From NCBI RefSeq assembly GCF_014297445.1, contig NZ_JACORU010000010.1, positions 62,001-126,000 of the forward strand: a DNA stretch of 64,000 nucleotides, given 5' to 3'. A program made the position numbers and the translations under genes. The notes under the pieces are model-generated. The model made no database searches and had not been told where the DNA came from. It was given only the letters and a program-made list of their open reading frames with translations. Position 1 is the first letter of the stretch; every line of letters begins with the position of its first letter. The stretch is from Ramlibacter albus. GTDB lineage: Bacteria; Pseudomonadota; Gammaproteobacteria; Burkholderiales; Burkholderiaceae_C. Below are positions 42,793-51,898 of this stretch, in pieces.

Positions 42793-43677
42793 ATGGGCGA
42801 TTTCCGGTCGATCACCGCGGTCTGCGTCGACACACTCAACCACGAGCTGGCGCTGGATGCCTGCTCGCGCATGGCGAGGCTGGGGTTCGCGCAGGTGGTG
42901 CTCGTCACGGACGAGGCGATCCGGCCTTACCTCGAAGCGACGCCTGTCGAAGGGCTGCGAGTCGACTTCATCCAGCCACTGCGCGGGCGCGGTGCGTATT
43001 CCAATTACATCCTTCGCTCGCTGGGCCGCCACTTCGCCACGCCGTTCGTGCTCGTGTTCCAGTGGGACGGGTTCGTCATCGACCCCGCCGCGTGGCGGGC
43101 CGAATTCATGGACTGCGACTACATTGGTGCCATCTTTGCGCGGGAAGACCGGGCCGATGGGCAGCGCCGGGTGGGCAACGGTGGGTTCAGCCTGCGCTCG
43201 GCCAAGCTGGTGAACGCCATCGAGCGCATGGTCACCGAGGACACCGACCTGCCCGAGGACTACGCCATCTGCTGCGTGGCAGCCGACCACCTCGAACGCG
43301 AAGAAAGCATCCGGTACGCGCCGGTCGAACTCGCCCGGCACTTCTCGGTGGAAAACCAGAATTCCGCACGCGCGCGCCGGACCGAACCGCACCTGTACGC
43401 GGACACGACCTTCGGCTTCCACGGTTTCTTCAACTTCCACCTGGCCCTCGGCGACCCGGAGCTGCTCGACCTGGTCGACAACCGGCTCGGGAACTCGCGG
43501 CGCAGCGTCCTCACGTCCTGGAACACGGGCTTGCTGATCGAGCGCCTGCTTCAATCGGGGCGAGAAAAGACTGCACTGGCGATCGGTGTCCGGGCGGCAG
43601 GCTTGCTAGGCCTCGATCCCGATCGCGCCAACCTGAACGACGTGTTTACGGCCTGCGTCAGGCGGGTTGTCTACTGA
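42793..43677 (+). CDS. DUF5672 glycosyltransferase-like protein
   Basis: The 294-residue product matches DUF5672: an N-terminal ITAVCVDTLNHELALDA strand-loop, VFQWDGFVIDPAAW, the CDYIGAIFA segment and VGNGGFSLRSAKLVNAI. These resemble a GT-A fold with an atypical metal site (Gln-Trp-Asp-Gly-Phe). The C-terminal third has a helical region with tetratricopeptide-like spacing. There is no signal peptide. It lies just after the tRNA array on the opposite strand and converges with gltX. The likely role is polysaccharide or protein glycosylation, inferred from the fold only. The acceptor is unknown. Confidence 0.75.
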   Translation: MGDFRSITAVCVDTLNHELALDACSRMARLGFAQVVLVTDEAIRPYLEATPVEGLRVDFIQPLRGRGAYSNYILRSLGRHFATPFVLVFQWDGFVIDPAAWRAEFMDCDYIGAIFAREDRADGQRRVGNGGFSLRSAKLVNAIERMVTEDTDLPEDYAICCVAADHLEREESIRYAPVELARHFSVENQNSARARRTEPHLYADTTFGFHGFFNFHLALGDPELLDLVDNRLGNSRRSVLTSWNTGLLIERLLQSGREKTALAIGVRAAGLLGLDPDRANLNDVFTACVRRVVY

Positions 43678-43689
43678 CCGCGGCCTGGT

Positions 43690-45072
43690 TCAGAACGCGC
43701 GCAGCCGCTGCAGCACCTGCTCGCGCGTACACAGCGCCAGCACCGCATCGAGCGACGGGGTCTGCGCCGTGCCCATCACGAGCACCCGCACCGGCATCGC
43801 CAGCTGCGGCATCTTCAGGCCGGTGGCCCGCAGCGTCTCCTTCACGGACTCGGCGATCGCTTCCTTCGTCCACGGCCCGCCTTCGAGCATCTTTGCGAGC
43901 ATCGACACCGCAGGCTTGACGGCATCGGTGAGGTGCTTCGCGGCTTCTTCGGCGTTGCGCTCCACGGGCGTGTAGAAGCGGGCCGCCCAGTCGGCGAGCA
44001 TCACGGTCGTGTCGCAGCGGTCCTTGAACAGCGCGCAGATCGCCGGCAGGCGCACATCGGGCGTGACGCCGCGCTTCTTCAGCTGCGCTTCGACGAGCAC
44101 CGCCAGCGCATCGTCGGGCATGGCCTTCATGTGCTGCGCGTTCACCCAGCGCAGCTTGGCCTCGTCGAACTGCGCGGCGCTGCGGCCCAGGTGGTCGAGG
44201 TCGAACCACTGAAGGAACTGCTCGCGCGAGAAGATCTCGTCGTCGCCGTGGCTCCAGCCCAGGCGCGCGAGGTAGTTCACCATGGCGTCGGGCAGGTAGC
44301 CCTCTTCGCGGTACTGCGTGACGGGCTTGGCGCCATTGCGCTTGCTCATCTTCTCGCCCTGCTCGTTGAGCACGGTGGGCAGGTGCGCATAAACCGGCGG
44401 CTCCTTGCCGAGAGCGCGGAAGATGTTGATCTGCCGCGGCGTGTTGTTCACGTGGTCGTCGCCGCGGATCACGTGCGTGATCTGCATGTCGATGTCGTCC
44501 ACCACCACGCAGAAGTTGTACGTCGGCGTGCCGTCGGGCCGCGCGATCACGAGGTCGTCGAGCTCGTCGTTGCTGATCTCGATGCGGCCCTTGACCTTGT
44601 CGTCCCACACCACGCTGCCGCCGATGGGGTTGCGAAAGCGCAGCACGGGCTGCACGCCCTCGGGCACCTGCGGCAGCGTCTTGCCGGGCTCGGGCCGCCA
44701 GGTGCCGTCGTAGCGCGGCTTTTCCTTGTTGGCCATTTGCCGCTCACGCAGCTTGTCCAGCTCCTCGACGCTCATGTAGCAGGGGTACACGAGCCCCTGC
44801 TCCTTCATCTGCGCGAGGACTTCGCGGTAGCGGTCCATCCGCTGCATCTGGTAGAACGGCCCCTCGTCGTGGTCGAGCCCGAGCCACGCCATGCCTTCGA
44901 GGATGACGTCCACCGCCGCCTGCGACGAGCGCTCGAGGTCGGTGTCCTCGATGCGCAGGATGAAGTCGCCACCCTGCGAGCGCGCGAAGGCCCAGGGGTA
45001 GAGCGCGGAGCGGATGTTGCCGAGGTGGATGAAGCCGGTAGGGGACGGGGCGAAACGGGTGCGGACTTTCAT
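43690..45072 (-). CDS. gltX: Glutamyl-tRNA synthetase
   Basis: This 460-residue class I synthetase has the HIGH-type site [12 protein letters not shown] (residues 14-25, His16-Leu-Gly-Asn19), [12 protein letters not shown], the Glu-type [19 protein letters not shown] region and the KMSKR loop in [12 protein letters not shown]. The C-terminal anticodon-binding helical domain completes the family length. It charges tRNA-Glu with glutamate in the cytoplasm. The Asn in place of the second His of the HxGH motif is a known variation of the bacterial enzyme. It is a single gene, convergent with the DUF5672 gene and divergent from vapB, and its tRNA-Glu substrate gene is nearby. Confidence 0.95.
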   Translation of the reverse strand: MKVRTRFAPSPTGFIHLGNIRSALYPWAFARSQGGDFILRIEDTDLERSSQAAVDVILEGMAWLGLDHDEGPFYQMQRMDRYREVLAQMKEQGLVYPCYMSVEELDKLRERQMANKEKPRYDGTWRPEPGKTLPQVPEGVQPVLRFRNPIGGSVVWDDKVKGRIEISNDELDDLVIARPDGTPTYNFCVVVDDIDMQITHVIRGDDHVNNTPRQINIFRALGKEPPVYAHLPTVLNEQGEKMSKRNGAKPVTQYREEGYLPDAMVNYLARLGWSHGDDEIFSREQFLQWFDLDHLGRSAAQFDEAKLRWVNAQHMKAMPDDALAVLVEAQLKKRGVTPDVRLPAICALFKDRCDTTVMLADWAARFYTPVERNAEEAAKHLTDAVKPAVSMLAKMLEGGPWTKEAIAESVKETLRATGLKMPQLAMPVRVLVMGTAQTPSLDAVLALCTREQVLQRLRAF

Positions 45073-45122
45073 CCAGGCGATTTTACCGCTACACTGGGAC
45101 TTCGTCTTACCACGTAAGAATC

Positions 45123-45380
45123 ATGACCACTGTGACCGTTTCCGACAAGGGCCAGGTCGTCATTCCGGCAAGCATACGGCGCAACCTTGGCATCAAACCC
45201 GGTACCGAACTCGAATTCGAGCTGGAGGGCACCACCATTCGAGTGAACGTGCGCCACAACGTCGCGCAGAGCGACATCGATTCAGGCTTCCTCATGTTCA
45301 GGGCAAAGCCGAGCGGTGGCAAGCGCAGGCTCGCGGACTTCGACGTCGCGGTCGAAATGGCAAAGGCCCGCAGCAAGTGA
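45123..45380 (+). CDS. AbrB/MazE-type antitoxin
   Basis: The 85-residue protein opens with TTVTVSDKGQVVIPASIRRN, the swapped-hairpin AbrB/SpoVT DNA-binding domain, followed by a basic and charged C-terminal tail that would wrap the toxin. It is the first gene of a VapBC-type pair: its stop overlaps the toxin start as GTGA. It would neutralise the PIN toxin and repress the operon in complex with it. The gene lies 50 bp from the divergent gltX start. Confidence 0.88.
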   Translation: MTTVTVSDKGQVVIPASIRRNLGIKPGTELEFELEGTTIRVNVRHNVAQSDIDSGFLMFRAKPSGGKRRLADFDVAVEMAKARSK

Positions 45381-45793
45381 TCGCTCTCGACACCAACGTG
45401 CTGGCGCGGTTCTACATCGAGGACCCCGAGGATGACGAGGCGATCGTCCAGAACGCGCTCGCCAAGGACTTGGTCGCGGCGGGGGTCGCCTTGTTCGTTC
45501 CACTCACCGTCATCGCGGAGTTCGAGTGGCTGGCGCGCTCCTACTACAAGCTCCCCCCGGCGGGCTTCGCGAAAATCGTCCGCCATCTGGCGGGGCTGCC
45601 CCACGTCACACTCGAGTTGACACCGCGCGTGATGGCTGCTGTCCAGGACCATCTCGATGGTCTCGACTTCTCGGATGCCCTGCACCTGAGGGCCTGCGAT
45701 CACTGTGAAGCGATGTTCAGCTTCGACGACCGCAAGTTCGCACGCCGGGCTCGCAAGCTCGGGCTGCGCCCAGACGTTCGCGTCCCCGCCTGA
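45377..45793 (+). CDS. VapC-like PIN-domain toxin ribonuclease
   Basis: This 138-residue PIN protein has the acidic catalytic set: Asp5 in IALDTNVLARF, Glu in VIAEFEWLAR, and Asp/Asp in LDFSDALHL, with a further Asp in FSFDDRKF. PIN toxins cleave tRNA or rRNA with Mg2+. GTG 45377 overlaps the antitoxin stop (GTGA), and a start here gives Met/Val-Ile-Ala-Leu-Asp as in family members. With the AbrB-type antitoxin it forms a type II toxin-antitoxin module sitting between gltX and purF. Activity is inferred from family. Confidence 0.88.
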   Translation: MIALDTNVLARFYIEDPEDDEAIVQNALAKDLVAAGVALFVPLTVIAEFEWLARSYYKLPPAGFAKIVRHLAGLPHVTLELTPRVMAAVQDHLDGLDFSDALHLRACDHCEAMFSFDDRKFARRARKLGLRPDVRVPA

Positions 45794-47305
45794 TCACGCC
45801 TCCTGCGCGTTCGGGATCGTCAGCCGCGAGCGGCTGTTCTCCTCCAGCGGGTCTTCCTGGCCGATGCGCGCCTCGTTGATGCGGGCGATGTCCTCGGGGT
45901 TGATGTCACCGGTGACGTACACGCCGTCGAAACACGACGCGTCGAAGCCGTCGAGCTTGGCGTTGAGCGAACCGATGGCCTTCTTCATGCCGTCGACGTC
46001 CTGGTAGATCAGCTCGTCGCAGCCGATCAGCGCCTTCACTTCGTCCACCGTGCGGCCGTGCGCCACCAGTTCCTGCGGGGTGGGCATGTCGATGCCGTAG
46101 ACGTTGGGGAAGCGCACCGGCGGCGCGGCGCTGGCCATGTAGACCTTGCGCGCACCGGCCTCCCGGGCCATCTGCACGATCTCGCGGCTCGTGGTCCCGC
46201 GCACGATGGAGTCATCGACGAGCAGCACGTTGCGGCCCTTGAACTCGCTGGCGATCACGTTCAGCTTCTGGCGCACCGACTTCTTGCGCACCGCCTGCCC
46301 CGGCATGATGAAGGTGCGGCCCACATAGCGGTTCTTGACGAAGCCTTCGCGATAAGGGATGCCCAGCAGCTGCGCGAGCTGCATCGCGCTCGGGCGGCTC
46401 GACTCGGGGATGGGGATCACCACGTCGATCTCGCTGGGCGGAAGCGTGGAGATCACGCGCTTGGCCAGCGTCTCGCCGAGGTTCAGGCGCGCCTGGTAGA
46501 CGGAGATGCCGTCGAGCACGGAGTCGGGCCGCGCGAGGTACACGAACTCGAAGATGCACGGGTTGAGCTTCGGGTTCTCCGCGCATTGCCTGGCGTGCAG
46601 GTTGCCTTCGAGGTCGACGAAGATCGCTTCGCCCGGAAGGATGTTGCGGTCGAACTTGTGGCCGGTGCCTTCCAGCGTGACGGACTCGCTCGCCACCATC
46701 ACCGTGCCGTCGGCGCTGCGGCCCACGCACAGGGGGCGGATGCCGTACGGGTCGCGGAAAGCCAGCATGCCGTGGCCCGCGATCAGGCACACGACTGCGT
46801 ACGAGCCGCGCACGCGGCGGTGCACGTTCGACACGGCCGTGAACACGTCCTCGGGTTTCAGCGGCAGGCCGCGCGTGGCGCGCTCCAGCTCGTGCGCCAG
46901 CACGTTGAGCAGCACTTCGGTGTCGCTCTCCGTGTTGATGTGCCGATGGTCCGTGGAGAACAGCTCCGCCTTCAGCGCCTGCGCGTTGGTGAGGTTGCCG
47001 TTGTGCGCGAGCGTGATGCCGAACGGCGCGTTCACGTAGAAGGGCTGCGCCTCCTCTTCGCTGTCGGCATTGCCGGCCGTGGGGTAGCGCACCTGGCCCA
47101 GCCCCGCGTTGCCAGGCAGCGCGCGCATGTTGCGCGTGCGGAACACGTCCTTCACCATGCCCTTGGCCTTGTGCATGTAGACCTTGCGGCCCTGCTGCGT
47201 GACGATGCCGGCGGCGTCCTGGCCGCGGTGCTGCAGCAGCAGCAGCGCGTCGTAGATCAGCTGGTTGACGGGCGCATTGCTGACGACGCCGACGATTCCA
47301 CACAT
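45794..47305 (-). CDS. purF: Amidophosphoribosyltransferase
   Basis: The 503-residue enzyme starts MCGIVGVV, with Cys2 as the N-terminal glutaminase nucleophile after Met removal and no propeptide, and contains the PRPP site NVLLVDDSIVRGTTS. It makes 5-phosphoribosylamine from PRPP and glutamine, the first step of purine synthesis, and acts in the cytoplasm. It follows cvpA by 10 bp on the minus strand and is part of the conserved folC-dedD-cvpA-purF order of proteobacteria. The stop lies next to that of the VapC gene, which is convergent. Confidence 0.95.
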   Translation of the reverse strand: MCGIVGVVSNAPVNQLIYDALLLLQHRGQDAAGIVTQQGRKVYMHKAKGMVKDVFRTRNMRALPGNAGLGQVRYPTAGNADSEEEAQPFYVNAPFGITLAHNGNLTNAQALKAELFSTDHRHINTESDTEVLLNVLAHELERATRGLPLKPEDVFTAVSNVHRRVRGSYAVVCLIAGHGMLAFRDPYGIRPLCVGRSADGTVMVASESVTLEGTGHKFDRNILPGEAIFVDLEGNLHARQCAENPKLNPCIFEFVYLARPDSVLDGISVYQARLNLGETLAKRVISTLPPSEIDVVIPIPESSRPSAMQLAQLLGIPYREGFVKNRYVGRTFIMPGQAVRKKSVRQKLNVIASEFKGRNVLLVDDSIVRGTTSREIVQMAREAGARKVYMASAAPPVRFPNVYGIDMPTPQELVAHGRTVDEVKALIGCDELIYQDVDGMKKAIGSLNAKLDGFDASCFDGVYVTGDINPEDIARINEARIGQEDPLEENSRSRLTIPNAQEA

Positions 47306-47315
47306 AAGCTTTCCT

Positions 47316-47804
47316 TCAAGAAGGCAAATAGCTGCCGAAGGTTTCCGGCAGCACGGGCTTCAGGCCCCGCAGCGCGGCCGTGGACACCCCGGCCGCCTTC
47401 GATTCGTTCCACCAGTCGGAGCCCTTCAGCGGCGTCAAGTTCACCACCACCGCCAACGCGAGCACCAGCACGATCCCCCGCACGACGCCGAAAGCGGCGC
47501 CCAGCGTGCGGTCCACGGGCCTGAGGCCAATGGCCTCCACCATCTTCTTGATGAGCCACGCGAGCAGCCCACCGGCGAACAGCGCCGCGATGAACACCAG
47601 CACGAAACCCACCGCGTAACGCACCGCGCGCCCCGCATCGCCCAGCGGCAGCAGGCCACCCATCCACGCCGCCAGCCACTGCGCCGCGATGAAAGCGGCC
47701 AACCAGCTGAGCACCGACAGCACCTCGTACACCAGGCCGCGCCAGGCGCCCAGCAACAGCGAGGCCACCAGCACGGCCACGACGATCCAGTCGAGCGGCG
47801 CCAT
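47316..47804 (-). CDS. cvpA: CvpA family membrane protein
   Basis: The 162-residue protein has four hydrophobic helices (about residues 5-25, 30-50, 63-85 and 98-122) and the family opening APLDWIVVAVLVASLLLGAW, with RPVDRTLGAAFGVVRGIV later. CvpA is an inner-membrane protein needed for colicin V production in E. coli and for envelope stress tolerance. Its link to purF is long known but the function is unclear. It lies directly between dedD and purF in a single operon. Confidence 0.92.
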   Translation of the reverse strand: MAPLDWIVVAVLVASLLLGAWRGLVYEVLSVLSWLAAFIAAQWLAAWMGGLLPLGDAGRAVRYAVGFVLVFIAALFAGGLLAWLIKKMVEAIGLRPVDRTLGAAFGVVRGIVLVLALAVVVNLTPLKGSDWWNESKAAGVSTAALRGLKPVLPETFGSYLPS

Positions 47805-48587
47805 CTACAAGGTGAGGATGGCGGCCGGCAAATCCAGCCCCTTGATCTTCTCGGCGGCCTTCTCGGCCTCCGCGCGCGTCGCGAACGGGCCCACGCGCAC
47901 CCGCGTGCGCTTGCCGTCCTTGGTTTCGGCCACGTGCGTGTAGGTCTTCAGGCCCGCGCGCTCCACCCGCTGGCGCGTCTCGCGCGCCTTGCCGTCATCG
48001 GCAAAGGCGCCTACCTGCACGATGAAGCGGCCTTCGGCCGCGGCCGGGGCGGGCGAGACGAGCACCGGCTTGCCTTCGAGCAGCGCCTGCGCGCGCGTGC
48101 CGTCGTCGGATTTCGCGGCCGGCTTGGCGGCCTCGGGCTTCGCGGGCTCGGCCTTGGCGACGGGCTTGGGAGCTTCGGGTTTGGGTTCGGGCCTGGCCGG
48201 CTCCGCTTTCGCGACGGCCTTGGGCGCTTCGGCTTTGGGCTCGGCCGGTGCCGGCGCAGCTTGCGCGGGTGCCGCGGCAGCCACCGGCATCGAAGCCGAT
48301 GTGATGGGCCCCGCGGCCGCCGCGGCAGGTGCTTGCGCGGGCGCGGGCGCCGGCACCGCGAGCGGCTTGGCTTTCGCGCGGTCGGGGATCTCGATGGGGA
48401 TGTCGACGGGGATCGGCCGCGGCTGCGTGTCGAACACCAGCGGGAAGCCGATGATGCCCACCAGCACCAGCACGGCGGCGCCGATCAAGCGATGGCGCGC
48501 GCGCCTGCGCAGGGCTTCGATGCTTTCGGCGGGGGGAGCGGCGGCCAGCGGCTCGTCGCCACCCTTGCGGAACTTGAACAACGCCAT
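47805..48587 (-). CDS. dedD: SPOR-domain protein (DedD-like)
   Basis: This 260-residue protein has a short cytoplasmic N-terminus, one TM helix (about residues 35-53, AAVLVLVGIIGFPLVF), a long Ala/Pro/Lys/Glu-rich periplasmic linker (about 70-175) and a C-terminal SPOR domain (about 180-258, FIVQVGAFADDGKARETRQR). SPOR domains bind denuded septal peptidoglycan, so it should localise to the division site. The Pro-rich linker is repetitive with Glu-Ala-Pro-Lys themes. The position before cvpA and after folC matches dedD in other proteobacteria. The stop abuts the cvpA start. Confidence 0.88.
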   Translation of the reverse strand: MALFKFRKGGDEPLAAAPPAESIEALRRRARHRLIGAAVLVLVGIIGFPLVFDTQPRPIPVDIPIEIPDRAKAKPLAVPAPAPAQAPAAAAAGPITSASMPVAAAAPAQAAPAPAEPKAEAPKAVAKAEPARPEPKPEAPKPVAKAEPAKPEAAKPAAKSDDGTRAQALLEGKPVLVSPAPAAAEGRFIVQVGAFADDGKARETRQRVERAGLKTYTHVAETKDGKRTRVRVGPFATRAEAEKAAEKIKGLDLPAAILTL

Positions 48588-48591
48588 GTCG

Positions 48592-49887
48592 TTACGCTGC
48601 GAGATGCTTGCTTTGGAGGCGCGGTACGCCGTCCTTCAAGACGCCGCCGACCGTGTAGAACGATCCGAATACCACGATTCTATCAGTGGGGTCGCAGGCG
48701 GCCGTCGCCGCGCGCAATGCGTCCTCGGGGCTCGCATGGGTGCTCACCGGCACGGGCTTCTTAGCCTGCCCGCTCGAAGCTTCCCAGCGTGCGCGCAGGT
48801 CCTGCGCACTCGCGGCGCGCGCGGTGGGCAGGTCGGTGAAGTACCAGCGGTCCACCAGCGGGCCGATCTTGGCGAACATCGGCGCGAGGTCCTTGTCCGC
48901 CATCGCACCGAACACCGCGTGCGTGGTGGGGTAGAACCCCATCGCGTCGAGGTTGGCCGCGAGTGCCGCCACCGAATGCGGGTTGTGCGCGACGTCCAGC
49001 ACCAGCGTGGGCTGGCCCGGGATGATCTGGAAGCGGCCGGGCAATTCCACCATCGCGAGGCCGTTGCGCACGGCCTGGGCGGTGACCGGCAGCTTGCTGC
49101 GCAGCGCCTCGAAAGCCGCGAGCACGCCCGAGGCGTTGATCAACTGGTTCGCGCCGCGCAGCGCGGGATACGCCAGGCCCGAGTAGCGCCGCCCGCGGCC
49201 TGCCCAGTTCCACTGCTGCTTGTCGCCGGAGAAGTTGAAATCGCGGCCCATCAGCCACAGGTCGGCGCCGATGTTGGCCGCATGGTCGCCGACGCTGCGC
49301 GGAGGGACCGGGTCGCTCACGATGGCGGGCGTGTTCGCTCGCATGATGCCGGCCTTCTCGCGGCCGATGCTCTCGCGGTCGGGCCCGAGGAACTCCATGT
49401 GGTCCAGGTCGATGCTGGTGATGATCGCGCAGTCGGTGTCGATGATGTTGACCGCGTCGAGCCGGCCGCCCAGCCCCACTTCGAGGATGGCGACATCGAG
49501 TTTCGATTCAGCCATCAGCCCCAGGATCGCCAGCGTGGTGAACTCGAAATACGTGAGCGACACGCCCTCGCGCGCCGCCTCGACGCGCGCGAACTGCGGC
49601 ACGAGCTGCGCCTCGGTCACGATCTCGCCGCCGACGCGGCAGCGCTCCTCGAAGTGCACGAGGTGCGGCGACGTGTACACGCCCGGCCGCCAGCCGGCCT
49701 GCAGCGCGATCGCCTCCAGCATGGCGCAGGTCGAGCCCTTCCCGTTCGTGCCCGCGACGGTGATCACCGGGCAATCGAAGCGCAGGCCCATGCGCCCTGC
49801 AACCGCGCGCACGCGGTCCAGGCCCAGCTCGATGGTCTTGGGGTGCAGGCGTTCGCAGTGCGCCAGCCAGTCTTGCAGCGAATCCAT
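48592..49887 (-). CDS. folC: Dihydrofolate synthase/folylpolyglutamate synthase
   Basis: The 431-residue protein begins MDSLQDWLAHCERLHPKTIE, followed by the P-loop VAGTNGKGSTCAML, the Mur-ligase-like central domain (SIDLDHMEFLGPDRESIGREK) and the C-terminal domain with LDVAHNPHS. It adds glutamate to dihydropteroate and to folates in the cytoplasm. I chose ATG 49887 because the conserved start lies there; the frame is open to a GTG at 49917. It heads the folC-dedD-cvpA-purF operon and is divergent from the Spx/ArsC gene, whose start is only 32 bp away. Confidence 0.93.
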   Translation of the reverse strand: MDSLQDWLAHCERLHPKTIELGLDRVRAVAGRMGLRFDCPVITVAGTNGKGSTCAMLEAIALQAGWRPGVYTSPHLVHFEERCRVGGEIVTEAQLVPQFARVEAAREGVSLTYFEFTTLAILGLMAESKLDVAILEVGLGGRLDAVNIIDTDCAIITSIDLDHMEFLGPDRESIGREKAGIMRANTPAIVSDPVPPRSVGDHAANIGADLWLMGRDFNFSGDKQQWNWAGRGRRYSGLAYPALRGANQLINASGVLAAFEALRSKLPVTAQAVRNGLAMVELPGRFQIIPGQPTLVLDVAHNPHSVAALAANLDAMGFYPTTHAVFGAMADKDLAPMFAKIGPLVDRWYFTDLPTARAASAQDLRARWEASSGQAKKPVPVSTHASPEDALRAATAACDPTDRIVVFGSFYTVGGVLKDGVPRLQSKHLAA

Positions 49888-49919
49888 GGCCCGCATTGTC
49901 CCACCCGTATGATTCACGG

Positions 49920-50273
49920 ATGTCCATCACGCTCTTTGGCATCACGAACTGCGACACCGTGAAGAAGGCGCGCGCCTGGCTCGCGCAGGAAGGTGTCGAC
50001 TACACCTTCCACGACTTCAAGAAGCAGGGCGTGCCGCAGGACGCGCTGGACCGCTGGATCTCGCAGGTGGGCTGGGAGAAGCTCGTGAACCGCCAGGGCA
50101 CCACGTGGCGCAAGCTCGATCCCGCCATGCAGGCCCGCGTGAAGGACGCGGCGAGCGCCCGCGCGCTGATGCTGGAGCAGCCCAGCGTGATCAAGCGGCC
50201 CGTCGTGCAATGGGACGCGCGCCAGACCACGGTCGGTTTCGACGCCGATGCGTGGAGCGGCCTTTCGCGCTAG
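49920..50273 (+). CDS. Spx/ArsC-family (YffB-like) thioredoxin-fold protein
   Basis: This 117-residue protein starts ITLFGITNCDTVKKARAWLA, an ArsC/Spx thioredoxin-like fold with a single N-terminal cysteine (Cys10, in GITNCDTV) and the PSVIKRPVVQWDAR segment typical of YffB/Spx relatives. Reductase activity on arsenate is not established for YffB-like members; a glutathione-dependent thiol reductase role is more usual. The start at 49920 is chosen over the upstream frame because the fold begins there. It is a single gene divergent from folC. Confidence 0.85.
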   Translation: MSITLFGITNCDTVKKARAWLAQEGVDYTFHDFKKQGVPQDALDRWISQVGWEKLVNRQGTTWRKLDPAMQARVKDAASARALMLEQPSVIKRPVVQWDARQTTVGFDADAWSGLSR

Positions 50274-50370
50274 CCCAGCTGTTTTTACGCAAGCTTTACC
50301 CACTATTCCCGCTCGGGAAGGGAAGCGCTGCCTAAAATTTCACCACCAGTCGAAACTTGAGAGCCCAGTC

Positions 50371-51084
50371 ATGAAAAAGTGCATGTTGTTCCTCGCACTC
50401 GGCCTCGTGGGCGCCGGCGCACTCGCGCAGGAGACCGGCCGCGTCATCTCCTCCACACCCGTCATCCAGCAGGTGGCCGTGCCCCGCCAGGTCTGCAACC
50501 AGCAGCAGGTGGTCACGCAGCAGCCGCAGTCGTCCGGTGGCGGCGCCGTCGTCGGCGCCATCGTGGGCGGCCTGCTCGGCCACACCATCGGCCACGGTTT
50601 CGGCCGCGCGGCCGCCACCGGCGTCGGTGTCGTTGCAGGTGCCGCCGTTGGCGACTCCGTGGAAAACCGTGGCAACGCGCCCGTCGCGTCCGTGCAGCAG
50701 GCCTGCACCACGCAGACCTTCTACGAGAACCGCACGCTCGGCTACAACGTCACGTACGAGTACAACGGCAAGCAGTACACGGTGCAGATGCCCTACGACC
50801 CGGGCCCGAGCGTGAACCTGCAGGTCACCCCGGTCGGTGCGGGTGGTGCGGGTGGTGCGCAACCAATGCGTCCTCAGCCGCAGTCCATGGGTGGCGCGAC
50901 GACAACGTATGTTTCGCCGGCGGTGATCGACCAGTCCGTCACTGTGCTGCCCGCCGTCGCGCCGGTGGTCTACGCCGCGCCCTACTACTACCGCCCGTAC
51001 CCGTACTACTACCCCGTGGGCGTGTCCCTCAACTTCGGCTACTGGGGCGGCCACCGCTACCACGGCCACCGCCACTGGCGCTGA
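50371..51084 (+). CDS. Exported glycine-zipper protein, His/Tyr-rich tail
   Basis: The 237-residue protein has a Sec signal peptide (residues 1-20, ending Ala-Leu-Ala-Gln) and a glycine-zipper segment GGGAVVGAIVGGLLGHTIGH continuing GFGRAAATGVGVVAGAAVG, like the 2TM zipper of SlyB/OmpA-associated lipoproteins but without a lipobox. An NYVTYEYNG-like beta region (YNVTYEYNGKQYTVQMPYDP) follows, then a C-terminus rich in Tyr, Pro, His and Gly. It is probably an outer-membrane-associated protein. An upstream hairpin TTCCCG-CT-CGGGAA lies at 50306-50319. It converges on the anti-sigma gene; possible ECF control is speculative. Confidence 0.75.
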   Translation: MKKCMLFLALGLVGAGALAQETGRVISSTPVIQQVAVPRQVCNQQQVVTQQPQSSGGGAVVGAIVGGLLGHTIGHGFGRAAATGVGVVAGAAVGDSVENRGNAPVASVQQACTTQTFYENRTLGYNVTYEYNGKQYTVQMPYDPGPSVNLQVTPVGAGGAGGAQPMRPQPQSMGGATTTYVSPAVIDQSVTVLPAVAPVVYAAPYYYRPYPYYYPVGVSLNFGYWGGHRYHGHRHWR

Positions 51085-51885
51085 TCAAAGCGGCGCCTGC
51101 AGCACTGCGCCCTTGAAGAGCACCGGCCCTGTGGGGCCGGTTTCGCTTGGGACGCCGCCCTTGGGCTCCAGGCTGATCGCGAGCGCGGGGGACGTCTGCA
51201 GCTGGTTCTCCACGGCGGCCAGCTTGACGACAGGCTCGGCGCCCAGCACGCCGATCGAACGGGGCGCGCTATCCCGTGGCAAAGCCCAGAGTTGCAGCGA
51301 CTTGTCGGCCGCCTCGCGGTAGTCGCCCACGCGCTTGAGCGTGAGCGTGTTGTGCTTCGGGTCGAACAGCGCCAGCATCGACGCGCCCGCCTTGTCGTCG
51401 GCGAGCACGGCCACGTAGCGGATCTCCGGCTGCGCCTGCAGCTGCGCCGCGAGCTGCGTGTTCTGCTGCGCGAGCTGCCGGCCGCGCAGCTGCAGTTCGG
51501 CCAGCTCGCGGTCCTTGGCGGCGAGCTCGCGGTTCATGTTGACCGTGACCACCATGATCGCGAGCGCGATGGCGCTGCCGATCACGCCGGTGCCGCGCCA
51601 GAAGTTCAGCCCGCCCCACCAGGGCGAGCGTGCCGTTGCAGGCGGGGCAGCGGGCCGCTCGATCAGGTTCTCGATGCGCTTCCACACGTTCGGGCTGGGC
51701 GCTTGCGACAGCTGCAGCTCTGTGAGCGACGCGAAGCGCTCCTGCCACAGCAGCGCGGCCGCACGCACGGTCGCGCTCTGGCGGCCCATGGCCTCGAAGC
51801 GGCGGCGCGCGCCGCCGCGCAGCGTGCCGAGCGCATAGGCGGCCGCGATGCGGTCCAGCAGGTCGGGGTGGCGAGTCAGGTCCAT
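51085..51885 (-). CDS. Anti-sigma factor, RskA family
   Basis: This 266-residue protein has an N-terminal zinc-less anti-sigma helical domain (about residues 1-75, DLLDRIAAAYALGTLRGGAR), one TM helix (about 110-130, TGVIGSAIALAIMVVTV), a periplasmic coiled segment (ELAAKDRELAELQLRGRQLA) and the RskA C-terminal beta domain. ATG 51885 gives the conserved start. It would hold the sigma factor encoded immediately upstream inactive at the membrane until a periplasmic signal is sensed. Regulator and target are in one operon, 13 bp apart. The inducing signal is unknown. Confidence 0.88.
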   Translation of the reverse strand: MDLTRHPDLLDRIAAAYALGTLRGGARRRFEAMGRQSATVRAAALLWQERFASLTELQLSQAPSPNVWKRIENLIERPAAPPATARSPWWGGLNFWRGTGVIGSAIALAIMVVTVNMNRELAAKDRELAELQLRGRQLAQQNTQLAAQLQAQPEIRYVAVLADDKAGASMLALFDPKHNTLTLKRVGDYREAADKSLQLWALPRDSAPRSIGVLGAEPVVKLAAVENQLQTSPALAISLEPKGGVPSETGPTGPVLFKGAVLQAPL

Positions 51886-51898
51886 CTTTCGCCCCCTC

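Noticed and set aside
50306-50319. Hairpin TTCCCG-CT-CGGGAA upstream of the glycine-zipper gene as an ECF promoter.
   Set aside because: No matching sequence was found upstream of the sigma factor gene itself, so an ECF motif cannot be claimed.
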